Of a stretch of DNA of 12,868 nucleotides, positions 1-6,696 are shown in pieces. The stretch lies in contig CAIRYE010000041.1 of NCBI GenBank assembly GCA_903882765.1, forward strand, positions 1 to 12,868, written 5' to 3'. How positions within the stretch are numbered: the stretch's first letter is position 1; the number at the start of each line of letters is the position of its first letter. The stretch is from an uncultured Anaerolineae bacterium. Its GTDB lineage: Bacteria > Chloroflexota > Anaerolineae > Anaerolineales > Villigracilaceae. The position numbers and the translations under genes were made by a program. The notes under the pieces are model-generated. The model did not search any database. It was not told the DNA's origin and saw only the letters and a program-made list of their open reading frames with translations.

Positions 1-519
1 GATGGTGAATATAACACGCCCTTTGTAAGACATTTTTTTCCGGATAGGGCTGTTACTATGATAACCCTTGCGTATCGCACCCAAGGTTTAATCTTACAGC
101 AAGGAAATCCGAAAGGGATTCAAAGCATATCAGACCTCGCTCGACCAGATGTATTTTTTTTGAACCGCAATCCGGGATCTGGAACTCGTCTGTGGTTTGA
201 CCGGGAGCTCGATGATTTAGGTATCCCAGGAGAAGTGATCAAAGGATATTGGAAATACGTAATGACCCACAACGAATCCGCGGATGCCGTTAAAAATGGA
301 TGGGCGGATGCGACCCTCGGTATCCAGGCAGCTGCTACGGAAAGAAACAACCATTTTATTCCGTTATTTGAAGAACGATATGATCTAGTCATCCCCGCTG
401 GTGATCTAACCCGTGTTACGCCTATGCTGGAATACTTACAAACCGCCACCTTCCGCAAAAGAATGTCGATGCTCACAGGTTATTCCACCCAACATAGCGG
501 GGAACAAGTGGCCGTATAA
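1..519 (+). CDS. C-terminal part of a protein with a PBP-like substrate-binding domain (partial)
   Basis: The reading frame is open from base 1 to the TAA at 517-519, so the gene begins before the window and 172 residues are visible. The residues align well by eye with the C-terminal domain of the MoeA fusion at 2026-3990. Shared landmarks are GEYN near the start, GL(I/L) plus a GNP(K/E)G turn, (P/R)GSGTR, FIPLF(E/Q)ERYDLV and a closing FRK...L.GY segment. That domain is the PBP-like fold found fused to MoeA or to winged/helix-turn-helix DNA-binding domains. The missing N-terminus could therefore be a second MoeA-like enzyme or a ModE/excisionase-like regulator, and the sequence here cannot decide. 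Its position just upstream of moeA suggests a role in sensing or handling molybdate, tungstate or the pterin cofactor. Family assignment is fairly secure; function is inference. Confidence 0.8.
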   Translation, partial: DGEYNTPFVRHFFPDRAVTMITLAYRTQGLILQQGNPKGIQSISDLARPDVFFLNRNPGSGTRLWFDRELDDLGIPGEVIKGYWKYVMTHNESADAVKNGWADATLGIQAAATERNNHFIPLFEERYDLVIPAGDLTRVTPMLEYLQTATFRKRMSMLTGYSTQHSGEQVAV

Positions 520-580
520 CGGTCATCAGCCACAATTCTCTTCACCTACCTCTTCCCTCATCCCCAAAGCATATCCTCCG

Positions 581-609
581 TTGTTTATCCACAAAGGTTA
601 TTGTATAAT
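581..609 (+). promoter_or_regulatory. Sigma-70-type promoter for moeA operon
   Basis: TTGTTT at 581-586 and a perfect TATAAT at 604-609 are separated by 17 bases. Transcription would start near 616 and leave a leader of about 87 bases before moeA. It lies in the 183-base gap after the partial upstream gene, so the cofactor genes can be transcribed independently of it. The rest of the gap holds pyrimidine tracts and one small hairpin next to the start codon. Confidence 0.6.
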
Positions 610-668
610 TTCTTTCCATTACCTTGTAGTCCTTTTTTTCCTTACTTAGATTCTTTTTTTCGCAAGGA

Positions 669-691
669 ATTCCCAAATCATTGATTGGAAT
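669..691 (+). promoter_or_regulatory. Hairpin covering the moeA ribosome-binding region
   Basis: ATTCC (669-673) can pair with GGAAT (687-691) and AATC (676-679) with GATT (683-686). The result is a 9-bp stem with a two-base bulge and a three-base loop. Its right arm includes the GGAA that is the only Shine-Dalgarno-like element (687-694) before the ATG at 703. It could limit translation of moeA. This was found by eye and not tested energetically. Confidence 0.3.
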
Positions 692-702
692 GAGCCGTAA
701 TT

Positions 703-1980
703 ATGCCTGAATTTCTACAACTGGTACCCCCAGATGAAGCAAGAAAAATTCTCCTTTCTCAACTTCCTGAAGTCCTGATCCGGGCAGAAATTATTAAAAC
801 GACTCAAGCCCTCGACAGTATCACATCGCTACCGGTTCTTGCCCCACATTCCCTGCCCGAGTTCGTCCGTTCAACTGTAGATGGATACGCGGTTAAAGCT
901 CGCGATACCTTTGGCGCTGCCGATTCCCAACCTGGCTACCTCACACTGATCGGTGAAATTCCAATGGGGAGCAGATCTCTCCATCACATGAAAAATGGCC
1001 AATGCTGCCTGATCCATACCGGCGGGATGCTTCCCGAAGGCGCTGATGCCGTAGTTATGCTAGAAAACACTCAACTTACCGTCGTGCGAAAGACCCCCCT
1101 AGAGGGCGATGAGATCGAGATCTTTCGGGCGGTTGCACCAGGCGAAAATGCGATTCAGGTTGGTGAGGATGTCATGGCCGGTTCTGTGGTCATTCCAGCT
1201 GGCAGAAAATTACGCCCCGCCGAAATTGGCGGTCTTATGGCTTTAGGCATTACCGAAATTTCAGTTGCGCAAAAACCGAAAGTTGGGTTGATCTCATCTG
1301 GAGATGAACTTTGTAACCCAACTACCAAAACCCTGCCAGGCCAAGTGCGGGATATCAATGCCTACACACTGGCCACCCTGGTCCAACGTGCTGGGGGTCA
1401 CCCAATACAATACGGCATTGTCCCAGACATTATGGAAGAGTTAGAAAAAACAGCCCGTAAAGCGCTTTCGGAATGCGATATTGTTGTCATTACCGCGGGT
1501 TCCTCAGCTAGTACACGAGATATGACAGCGGAAGTGATCGATCGTTTAGGCGCGCCTGGAGTGCTAGTCCACGGAATTAACACCCGCCCCGGAAAACCAA
1601 CTATTCTTGGCGTTTGCTCCGGCAAACCGGTGATCGGCCTGCCGGGTAACCCAGTAAGTGCGTTGGTAAACGGAACCCTATTTGTTGTTCCGCTCGTTGA
1701 GAAAGCCCTCGGGGCAAATCCACGCCCTCGGGCAACGATCACCGCCAAACTTACCGTCAATGTTCCATCCCAAGCGGGACGTGAAGATTGGATCCCCGTA
1801 AAACTTGTTCCTTCCATCGATCAAGACCATCCTCTTCGTACCTTTTTCAATGCCGATCCCATTTTTGGAAAAAGCAATCTCATTTTTAATATGGCGGAAG
1901 CGGATGGTTTATTACTCATTTCTCCCGATGTCACTGGAATTGAAGCAGGGGAAAATTGCGAGATAGTATTACTACAATGA
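703..1980 (+). CDS. moeA: Molybdopterin molybdotransferase MoeA
   Basis: The 425-residue product has the usual length for MoeA (E. coli MoeA is 411 aa), the cytoplasmic enzyme that inserts molybdate, or tungstate in related systems, into adenylylated molybdopterin. Visible motifs in order are STVDGYAV at 57-64, TGGMLPEGADAVVMLE at 106-121, VGEDV at 153-157, SSGDEL at 198-203, TAGSSASTRD at 264-273, RPGKP at 295-299 and GLPGNPVSA at 312-320. Asp60, Asp156, Glu202 and Asp273 occupy the positions of the acidic residues known to be important in E. coli MoeA (D59, D142, E188, D228), so it should be active. The molybdopterin-binding-like core spans roughly 190-330, with MoeA C-terminal domain IV after about 345. 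The ATG at 703 has only a weak GGAA/GAG element ahead of it. It is followed after 45 bases by a second moeA fused to another domain, so the two may divide work between Mo and W or act in sequence. Confidence 0.93.
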   Translation: MPEFLQLVPPDEARKILLSQLPEVLIRAEIIKTTQALDSITSLPVLAPHSLPEFVRSTVDGYAVKARDTFGAADSQPGYLTLIGEIPMGSRSLHHMKNGQCCLIHTGGMLPEGADAVVMLENTQLTVVRKTPLEGDEIEIFRAVAPGENAIQVGEDVMAGSVVIPAGRKLRPAEIGGLMALGITEISVAQKPKVGLISSGDELCNPTTKTLPGQVRDINAYTLATLVQRAGGHPIQYGIVPDIMEELEKTARKALSECDIVVITAGSSASTRDMTAEVIDRLGAPGVLVHGINTRPGKPTILGVCSGKPVIGLPGNPVSALVNGTLFVVPLVEKALGANPRPRATITAKLTVNVPSQAGREDWIPVKLVPSIDQDHPLRTFFNADPIFGKSNLIFNMAEADGLLLISPDVTGIEAGENCEIVLLQ

Positions 1981-2025
1981 AGAATGAACTCCCAATTTTG
2001 CTAATGACGAGGATGCATTGAACTG

Positions 2026-3990
2026 ATGTCAATTTACCTACACGACATACCACTCACGAAAGCGCTGGAGCATTTTCGGCAAAATTTAGAAGCAGCCGGG
2101 CTTTGGCAGATTCTTGACGTCGAAACAATTCCTTTAGATCAAGAAGCCTTGGCTAGGGTTTTATCCCACCCCATTTGGGCAAAAATATCCTCACCGCATT
2201 ATCATGCCTCGGCAATGGACGGTTATGCTGTAACTTCTGAGCAAAGTGATGGTGCCTCACCATCCAACCCATTCGTTCTTCCAGTTACACCAGAATTCGC
2301 CCAATACGTTGATACCGGCGATCCTCTCCCAGAATGGGCAAATGCCGTCATACCAATTGAGAATGTTGAACACCTGGACGCTGAAGGAAATATCACAAAG
2401 ACCCTTCGTGTGTCAGCTTCCATTCGAATTAGAGCTGCGGTTGCCCCGTGGAGCCATGTTCGTTCTTTGGGAGAGGACATCATCGCGACCCAGTTACTGC
2501 TTCCAGCGGGGCACGTTTTAAGAGCGGTGGACCTAGGCGCGATCGCTGCCGCGGGACACCATGAAATTAAGGTTTCGCGAAAACCAAGGGTTGCTATTTT
2601 ACCAACCGGAACAGAGCTAGTTCCAATCGGGGCTTCTCTTAAACCTGGCGATATCATTGAATACAACTCACTGGTTTTAGCAGCCCAGATAAAAACGATG
2701 GGCGCTGAGGCAACCCGTTTCCCCATTACAATCGATAATTTTGATCTGATCTGTAAAAACGCTGCCGAAGCCGCGGAAAAGTATGACATGGTTCTGCTCA
2801 ACGCAGGATCGTCCGCAGGATCAGAGGATTTTTCCTCTCGTGTGGTTGAAAAACTGGGAACACTTTTGGTTCATGGGGTAGCCGTCCGCCCCGGACACCC
2901 TGTTATTCTGGGAATGATCCATGCCAAAAACGATCGTCAAGTACCCGTCATAGGTGTACCTGGGTATCCTGTTTCGGCGGCATTAACCATAGATATTTTT
3001 GTGGAGCCCATCATCTCCAAATGGATAGGCCGAACCCCTGCTGAAATCCCCACGGAAGAAGCAATCCTCACTCGAAAAATAACCTCCCCTGCCGGCGATG
3101 TGGATTATGTACGGGTTGCTGCCGGAAGAGTCGGAAACAATCTGCTGGTTGCCCCACTCTCACGAGGGGCTGGCGTTATCACCTCTCTCGTACAGGCTGA
3201 TGGGGTGGTCATACTTCCGCCGGGGGTGCAAGGGGTTGAGGCGGGCGGCAAGGTGCAAGTGCATTTGTACCGAACGCAAAAAGAGTTGAACAATACTATT
3301 CTCTGCATCGGATCGCACGACCTCATTCTCGATGTAATGTCGCAATTCCTTACCGCTTACGATCGCCGGCTGGTCTCAGCAAACGTTGGTTCACAAGGCG
3401 GTCTCATCTCCCTGAACAGAGCCGAATCCCATATGGCCGGGTCGCATTTGCTTGATCCAGAAACAGGCGAATACAACCTTTCGTACATTCGGCGTTTTAT
3501 GCCGGGAAAACCGGTTAAGTTAGTCACGCTCGCCGCTAGGGATCAAGGCTTATTAGTAAAAAAAGGGAATCCGGAAGGGGTCAAAACGCTCAATGACCTC
3601 ATCCGCCCCGGTTTGAAATTCGTAAACCGTCAAAGGGGATCTGGCACCCGAGTGTTGTTGGATTATCACCTTGCCAAACAGGGAATTTCCAATGAGCATA
3701 TCTATGGTTACACCCAAGAAGAATACACCCATCTCGGCGTGGCAGCCGCGATCGCTTCGGGTAGGGCAAATTGTGGGCTCGCAGTTGCCGCCGCAGCCCA
3801 AGCTCTGGATCTGGATTTTATTCCCCTTTTTCAAGAACGATACGACCTTGTTTTCCCCAGAGAATTCGCCAGCTCCGAATTGCTTGCGCCAGTTTTCGAG
3901 TTGTTCCAATTAGATGCCTTTAGAAAAGCCGTTTCGGCTTTGCAAGGTTATGAGATTACCCCAATGGGCCAAGTAGTGCTCGATGAATAA
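2026..3990 (+). CDS. MoeA fused to PBP-like (LysR-substrate-binding-type) domain
   Basis: The 654-residue product is a known fusion architecture: MoeA at about 1-417 and a PBP-like domain at about 424-650. The MoeA half carries SAMDGYAV (62-69), TGDPLPEWANAVIPIE (97-112), LGEDI (148-152), PTGTEL (193-198), NAGSSAGSED (259-268), RPGHP (288-292) and GVPGYPVSA (310-318). Asp65, Asp151, Glu197 and Asp268 match the key acidic residues of E. coli MoeA, so the enzyme half looks intact. The usual PGNPVSA is PGYPVSA here. The PBP half has GSHDL at 429-433, GSHLLDPETGEYN at 472-484, RGSGTR at 537-542 and a FIPLFQERYDLV block at 598-609. It lacks a signal peptide, so it should bind its ligand in the cytoplasm, perhaps oxyanion or pterin; that is inference. 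GAGG at 2009-2012 is a usable ribosome-binding site. The gene is in the moeA operon, directly before moaD. Confidence 0.92.
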   Translation: MSIYLHDIPLTKALEHFRQNLEAAGLWQILDVETIPLDQEALARVLSHPIWAKISSPHYHASAMDGYAVTSEQSDGASPSNPFVLPVTPEFAQYVDTGDPLPEWANAVIPIENVEHLDAEGNITKTLRVSASIRIRAAVAPWSHVRSLGEDIIATQLLLPAGHVLRAVDLGAIAAAGHHEIKVSRKPRVAILPTGTELVPIGASLKPGDIIEYNSLVLAAQIKTMGAEATRFPITIDNFDLICKNAAEAAEKYDMVLLNAGSSAGSEDFSSRVVEKLGTLLVHGVAVRPGHPVILGMIHAKNDRQVPVIGVPGYPVSAALTIDIFVEPIISKWIGRTPAEIPTEEAILTRKITSPAGDVDYVRVAAGRVGNNLLVAPLSRGAGVITSLVQADGVVILPPGVQGVEAGGKVQVHLYRTQKELNNTILCIGSHDLILDVMSQFLTAYDRRLVSANVGSQGGLISLNRAESHMAGSHLLDPETGEYNLSYIRRFMPGKPVKLVTLAARDQGLLVKKGNPEGVKTLNDLIRPGLKFVNRQRGSGTRVLLDYHLAKQGISNEHIYGYTQEEYTHLGVAAAIASGRANCGLAVAAAAQALDLDFIPLFQERYDLVFPREFASSELLAPVFELFQLDAFRKAVSALQGYEITPMGQVVLDE

Positions 3991-3998
3991 AGGAGGAG
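3991..3998 (+). promoter_or_regulatory. Strong ribosome-binding site deciding the moaD start
   Basis: AGGAGGAG lies directly after the stop of the MoeA fusion and 8 bases before the ATG at 4007. It argues against the earlier in-frame ATG at 3983, which lies inside the preceding gene upstream of this site. A second GGAGG at 4009-4013 sits 8 bases before another in-frame ATG at 4022, so initiation at 4022 is also possible. Confidence 0.7.
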
Positions 3999-4006
3999 AA
4001 TCAGTT

Positions 4007-4300
4007 ATGGAGGATCTGATCATGAAGGTAAATTTTTATGCCACTTTACGCCCCATCGTCGGTCAGAAGACGGTTGAGTTGACCTTAAAACAAGGTACTA
4101 CGGCGATCCAACTCGTTCATATGTTTGTTAGTGATTATCCGAGAATGCGCGGTGAATTGCTCGATGAAAATGGGAACTTCCTACCTCATATGAAATTCTT
4201 TCTCAACGGGCGTCAATCAGAATATTTGCCAGAACAAATGAATACCGTGATTCAAGCGGATGATAAAGTAGATATTTTCCCGCCTGTTGGCGGCGGATAG
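4007..4300 (+). CDS. moaD: MoaD/ThiS-family ubiquitin-like sulfur carrier
   Basis: The product is a small beta-grasp protein of 97 residues (92 if it starts at the ATG at 4022). The core begins MKVNFYATLR, typical of MoaD and ThiS, and ends DIFPPVGGG. The terminal Gly-Gly is the site that is adenylylated by MoeB and converted to a thiocarboxylate, which supplies sulfur to MoaE for the dithiolene of molybdopterin. No moaE or moeB is present in the window. It lies 16 bases after the MoeA-PBP fusion and 11 bases before the next gene, clearly in one operon. MoaD homologues of this kind are often encoded near tungsten aldehyde oxidoreductases, and one lies convergently downstream here. Confidence 0.9.
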   Translation: MEDLIMKVNFYATLRPIVGQKTVELTLKQGTTAIQLVHMFVSDYPRMRGELLDENGNFLPHMKFFLNGRQSEYLPEQMNTVIQADDKVDIFPPVGGG

Positions 4301-4311
4301 GAATCCCTCAA

Positions 4312-4587
4312 ATGGATTCCCTATCGAAAATTCAAACCATCGTTCATGAAATGCGGGGGATACCCTATTTCCTTCTTCTGGAATACCTGGTGGAATTAGG
4401 CGGAGTCTTAGTAAGCGATTCAGCCGTTAAAGGAGAAGGTTGGTTGGTGGAACTAACAAAAATGGAACCCTTCCAAATTGGATCACTTGTAGTTGGTCAA
4501 ACCCGTTTAACCATGACCTTGGAAGAGGCGTTTGCGGATGACTTCATGGCACGTTTTCAAAAGAAAACCCTTCGAGCTGGGGGATAA
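4312..4587 (+). CDS. Small protein resembling the C-terminal domain of MoaD-related proteins, ending in Gly-Gly
   Basis: The product has 91 residues and no signal peptide or membrane segment. The pattern LLEYL...GG, a GEG turn, then EPFQIGSL at residues 52-59 resembles, from memory, the second domain of the Thermus thermophilus 'MoaD-related protein', where such a domain follows a MoaD domain in one chain (Pfam DUF1952, if I recall the family correctly). Here it is a separate gene 11 bases after moaD, as if the fusion had been split. Its chain ends LRAGG, so it finishes in Gly-Gly like a ubiquitin-like carrier. It probably assists cofactor sulfur transfer or W/Mo cofactor assembly, but its exact role is unknown. 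An AGGA at 4299-4302 overlapping the moaD stop can serve as ribosome-binding site. Gene reality is likely; the family call is moderate. Confidence 0.7.
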   Translation: MDSLSKIQTIVHEMRGIPYFLLLEYLVELGGVLVSDSAVKGEGWLVELTKMEPFQIGSLVVGQTRLTMTLEEAFADDFMARFQKKTLRAGG

Positions 4588-4647
4588 CACTCCTCCAATT
4601 TTTCCCCTTTTTATACCAAAACCGTTCTTAAAATAGAGAATACGGAT

Positions 4648-4679
4648 AAAAAAACTGGTGGAGCATGCTCCACCAGTTT
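4648..4679 (-). terminator. Rho-independent terminator of the AOR gene (perfect 28-bp palindrome)
   Basis: Bases 4652-4665 (AAACTGGTGGAGCA) and 4666-4679 are exact reverse complements, so the RNA can form a very stable stem. On the minus strand it is followed by an unbroken run of seven T (4654-4648, partly shared with the stem), the classic intrinsic terminator layout. It lies 27 bases beyond the AOR stop codon. On the plus strand only TTT follows the stem, so it may also slow read-through from the cofactor operon, but less efficiently. Confidence 0.85.
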
Positions 4680-4706
4680 ACCTTGCTGCTGTTACAGGTT
4701 CTCAGA

Positions 4707-6533
4707 TCAAATGATCTCAAGTTCCTTTAATTTCTGTTCAGGTACGACACCATTATCCCAACCGCGGGCGGTGTAATATTCTTCCAACATCTGATCCAAT
4801 TCACAAACTTGGCCGAGTGAGCCAGGCATAGTGGATGGTTCGTTGAGGAAGCGAGCGGGTAAAATATCACTACCAGCGCCGAAACCAGCGAGGTTGTTGT
4901 AATGACGCTCGAGGTTATAAATTCTCTCTCCGGTCTTCAAAACATCATCAACGGTGAAAGGAATGCCGGTCATTGCGGAATATTGTTGTGCATATTCATC
5001 GCCGCCCATGGCAAACGCGCTGAATTTGCAGATGTCCATACTATCAGAGAAGGCGTGGACTTCCTGGAAGATCTTGACCAAACCGCCTTTGCCCTTCCAT
5101 TCGATCGGGTCAACCTTGAGGGAACCAAAAGGCATAACACCGAGCTCAGCGGCAGGGGTATAAGCACGTAAGTGGCAAGCGCCACGGTTGGAGGTAGCAT
5201 AACCCAAACCTTCACCCTTGAGACCGCGAGGATCATAAGCAGGAATACCCTGGCCCTTACAGGTCATCGCTAATTCGGGGTGGCCGAAATAGGAAGCAGT
5301 GGCATCAGCGCCTTCTGCCATAACACTACCGAAGCCCTTACGGAAGGCAACCAGTTCAGCGGCGTTGGTCATTCCATCAGCATCGCCCCAGGCAAGTGTA
5401 CCTTCGGTTTTGGTGTAGCCTTTTTCAGTTGCTTCCATCCAAACAGAGAGAGGGTGACCAATTTCGATGGCGTCGAAACCATAATCGTTGGAGAGATCGA
5501 TCATCTTGGCTACTAGGCGGGCATCGCTGTTTCCACAGTTAGCGCCAACGGACCAAGCTGGTTCGTACTCAACAGATTCCATTCGCAGACCTTTGTAGGG
5601 TCCGTCTTTTACTTCCACTTCCTTCTTACAAGCAACTGGGCAAGCATGGCAGGTGGGGTTATCAACCAATAAATTAGCGTTAATGTATTCGCCGCTGATC
5701 TTTTCAGCGTTCTCGCCGAAAGCAGTGAACATACTGTTTTTGGTAGGAAGAGCACCAATACTGTTATTGATATTCATCAAAACATTGGTACCGTAAACAG
5801 AAAGGCCACCCTTTTTGGGGCTGGTGATGTTTTCAGGAGCCATGATGCATTGTAAAGCGCGATCGTGAGCGGCTTTCCAAGCTTCGCGGTTCTCAGCTTT
5901 GGTAATATTCTTTTTTGCCTTGATAACGATAGCTTTAAGCATTTTGCTACCGCCTACGCAGCCTGTACCACCACGGCCTGAGGCGCGATCGTTTTCGTTC
6001 ATCCAACAAGCATACTTCACCAGGTTTTCGCCAGCTTGGCCAATGGTGATCACGGTTAGGTCTTCCTCACCGTACTTTGCTTTGAAGTGTTTGACAGTAT
6101 CGTGAACACCCTTGCCCCAAACCTCGGAGGCGTCAAGTAACTCGATCTTGCCATCATTGATGTAGGCATAGGTTGGCTTGGCAGCTTTACCCTTAAAGAT
6201 CAAACCATCAAAACCCGACCAGCGAAGGCGAGCCGCGGACCAACCACCATGATGGCTATCGGTCACGGTTCCGGTTAAAGGAGATTTTGTGACAACGGCC
6301 ATACGACCGCTCATATTGGCTTCAGACCCAGTCATAGGACCGTTCATAAAGCAAAGGATATTCTCAGGTGACAAAGGATCAACATTGACCCCATTATCAA
6401 ATACAAACTTCACGCCGAGTCCACGACCGCCAATGTACAAGCGGGCTTCTTTCTCAGGGATAGGTTTGTATTCGATCGCGCCTTTTGAAAGGTCGATCCA
6501 AGCGAGCTTATTTGCGTAACCACCAATCGTCAT
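4707..6533 (-). CDS. aor: Aldehyde:ferredoxin oxidoreductase (tungsten-pterin enzyme)
   Basis: The 608-residue product matches the AOR family in length and along its whole chain (P. furiosus AOR is 605 aa). AOR enzymes oxidise aldehydes to acids with ferredoxin, or run in reverse, using a tungsten bis-pterin and one 4Fe-4S cluster. The cluster ligands are visible as Cys295, Cys298 and Cys302 (CHACPVAC) and Cys502 (DSMDICKFS). Other family blocks are NGPMTG, VVTKSPLTG, GRGGTG at 186-191, VEYEPAW at 321-327, PAYDPRG and RGACH with His454, the counterpart of P. furiosus His448. The pterin-contact motif usually written DxxGL(C/D) reads DSMDIC here. The start is the ATG at 6531-6533; an in-frame TTG six bases earlier touches the Shine-Dalgarno and cannot be used. 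It has its own promoter and terminator and no ferredoxin partner gene nearby. The specific aldehyde cannot be predicted. Confidence 0.95.
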   Translation of the reverse strand: MTIGGYANKLAWIDLSKGAIEYKPIPEKEARLYIGGRGLGVKFVFDNGVNVDPLSPENILCFMNGPMTGSEANMSGRMAVVTKSPLTGTVTDSHHGGWSAARLRWSGFDGLIFKGKAAKPTYAYINDGKIELLDASEVWGKGVHDTVKHFKAKYGEEDLTVITIGQAGENLVKYACWMNENDRASGRGGTGCVGGSKMLKAIVIKAKKNITKAENREAWKAAHDRALQCIMAPENITSPKKGGLSVYGTNVLMNINNSIGALPTKNSMFTAFGENAEKISGEYINANLLVDNPTCHACPVACKKEVEVKDGPYKGLRMESVEYEPAWSVGANCGNSDARLVAKMIDLSNDYGFDAIEIGHPLSVWMEATEKGYTKTEGTLAWGDADGMTNAAELVAFRKGFGSVMAEGADATASYFGHPELAMTCKGQGIPAYDPRGLKGEGLGYATSNRGACHLRAYTPAAELGVMPFGSLKVDPIEWKGKGGLVKIFQEVHAFSDSMDICKFSAFAMGGDEYAQQYSAMTGIPFTVDDVLKTGERIYNLERHYNNLAGFGAGSDILPARFLNEPSTMPGSLGQVCELDQMLEEYYTARGWDNGVVPEQKLKELEII

Positions 6534-6539
6534 AGTCAA

Positions 6540-6545
6540 CTCCTT
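6540..6545 (-). promoter_or_regulatory. Shine-Dalgarno site of the AOR gene
   Basis: Read on the minus strand this is AAGGAG, six bases before the ATG at 6533-6531. It fixes that ATG as the start in preference to the TTG at 6539-6537. Confidence 0.8.
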
Positions 6546-6586
6546 AAATAATAGTGCGGATAGTGTGATGTACCTTGCTGGCTGAA

Positions 6587-6615
6587 ATCATAGCATCCGC
6601 AAAAAAGAGGGTCAA
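6587..6615 (-). promoter_or_regulatory. Strong extended -10 promoter for the AOR gene
   Basis: On the minus strand TTGACC (6615-6610) and TATGAT (6592-6587) are 17 bases apart, and TGC directly precedes the -10, which makes it an extended -10 element. Transcription should start near 6580 and give a leader of about 47 bases. The near-consensus sequence suggests high expression, as expected for an abundant catabolic enzyme. No obvious operator overlaps it. Confidence 0.75.
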
Positions 6616-6696
6616 TATTTAAGTTTTTCCTTAACCGTTGATAATGAACTTTTTCTTTCTTTGGTTACCCCACACGAAAAAAACAGATGTACTTGG

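Noticed and set aside
508..526. Stem-loop over the stop codon of the first gene as a terminator
   Set aside because: The 7-bp stem includes two G-U pairs and no T-run follows, so it does not look like an intrinsic terminator.
610..702. Molybdenum-cofactor riboswitch in the moeA leader
   Set aside because: The leader is only about 87 bases, mostly pyrimidine tracts, with one small hairpin; the multi-helix Moco motif does not fit.
2223..2801. 192-codon open frame antisense to the MoeA fusion
   Set aside because: It overlaps a gene with clear family motifs in the opposite frame, and the antisense product resembles nothing I recognise; the same applies to other antisense frames inside AOR, mrfA and mrfB.
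3983..3985. ATG at 3983 as moaD start
   Set aside because: It lies inside the end of the MoeA fusion, upstream of the strong AGGAGGAG site, and adds eight residues not expected in MoaD.
6537..6539. TTG as start codon of the AOR gene
   Set aside because: It touches the AAGGAG ribosome-binding site at 6540-6545, leaving no spacer; the ATG at 6533-6531 has a normal six-base spacer.
6677..6683. T7 run (minus strand) after mrfB as a terminator
   Set aside because: No adjacent hairpin with more than three or four base pairs could be found.
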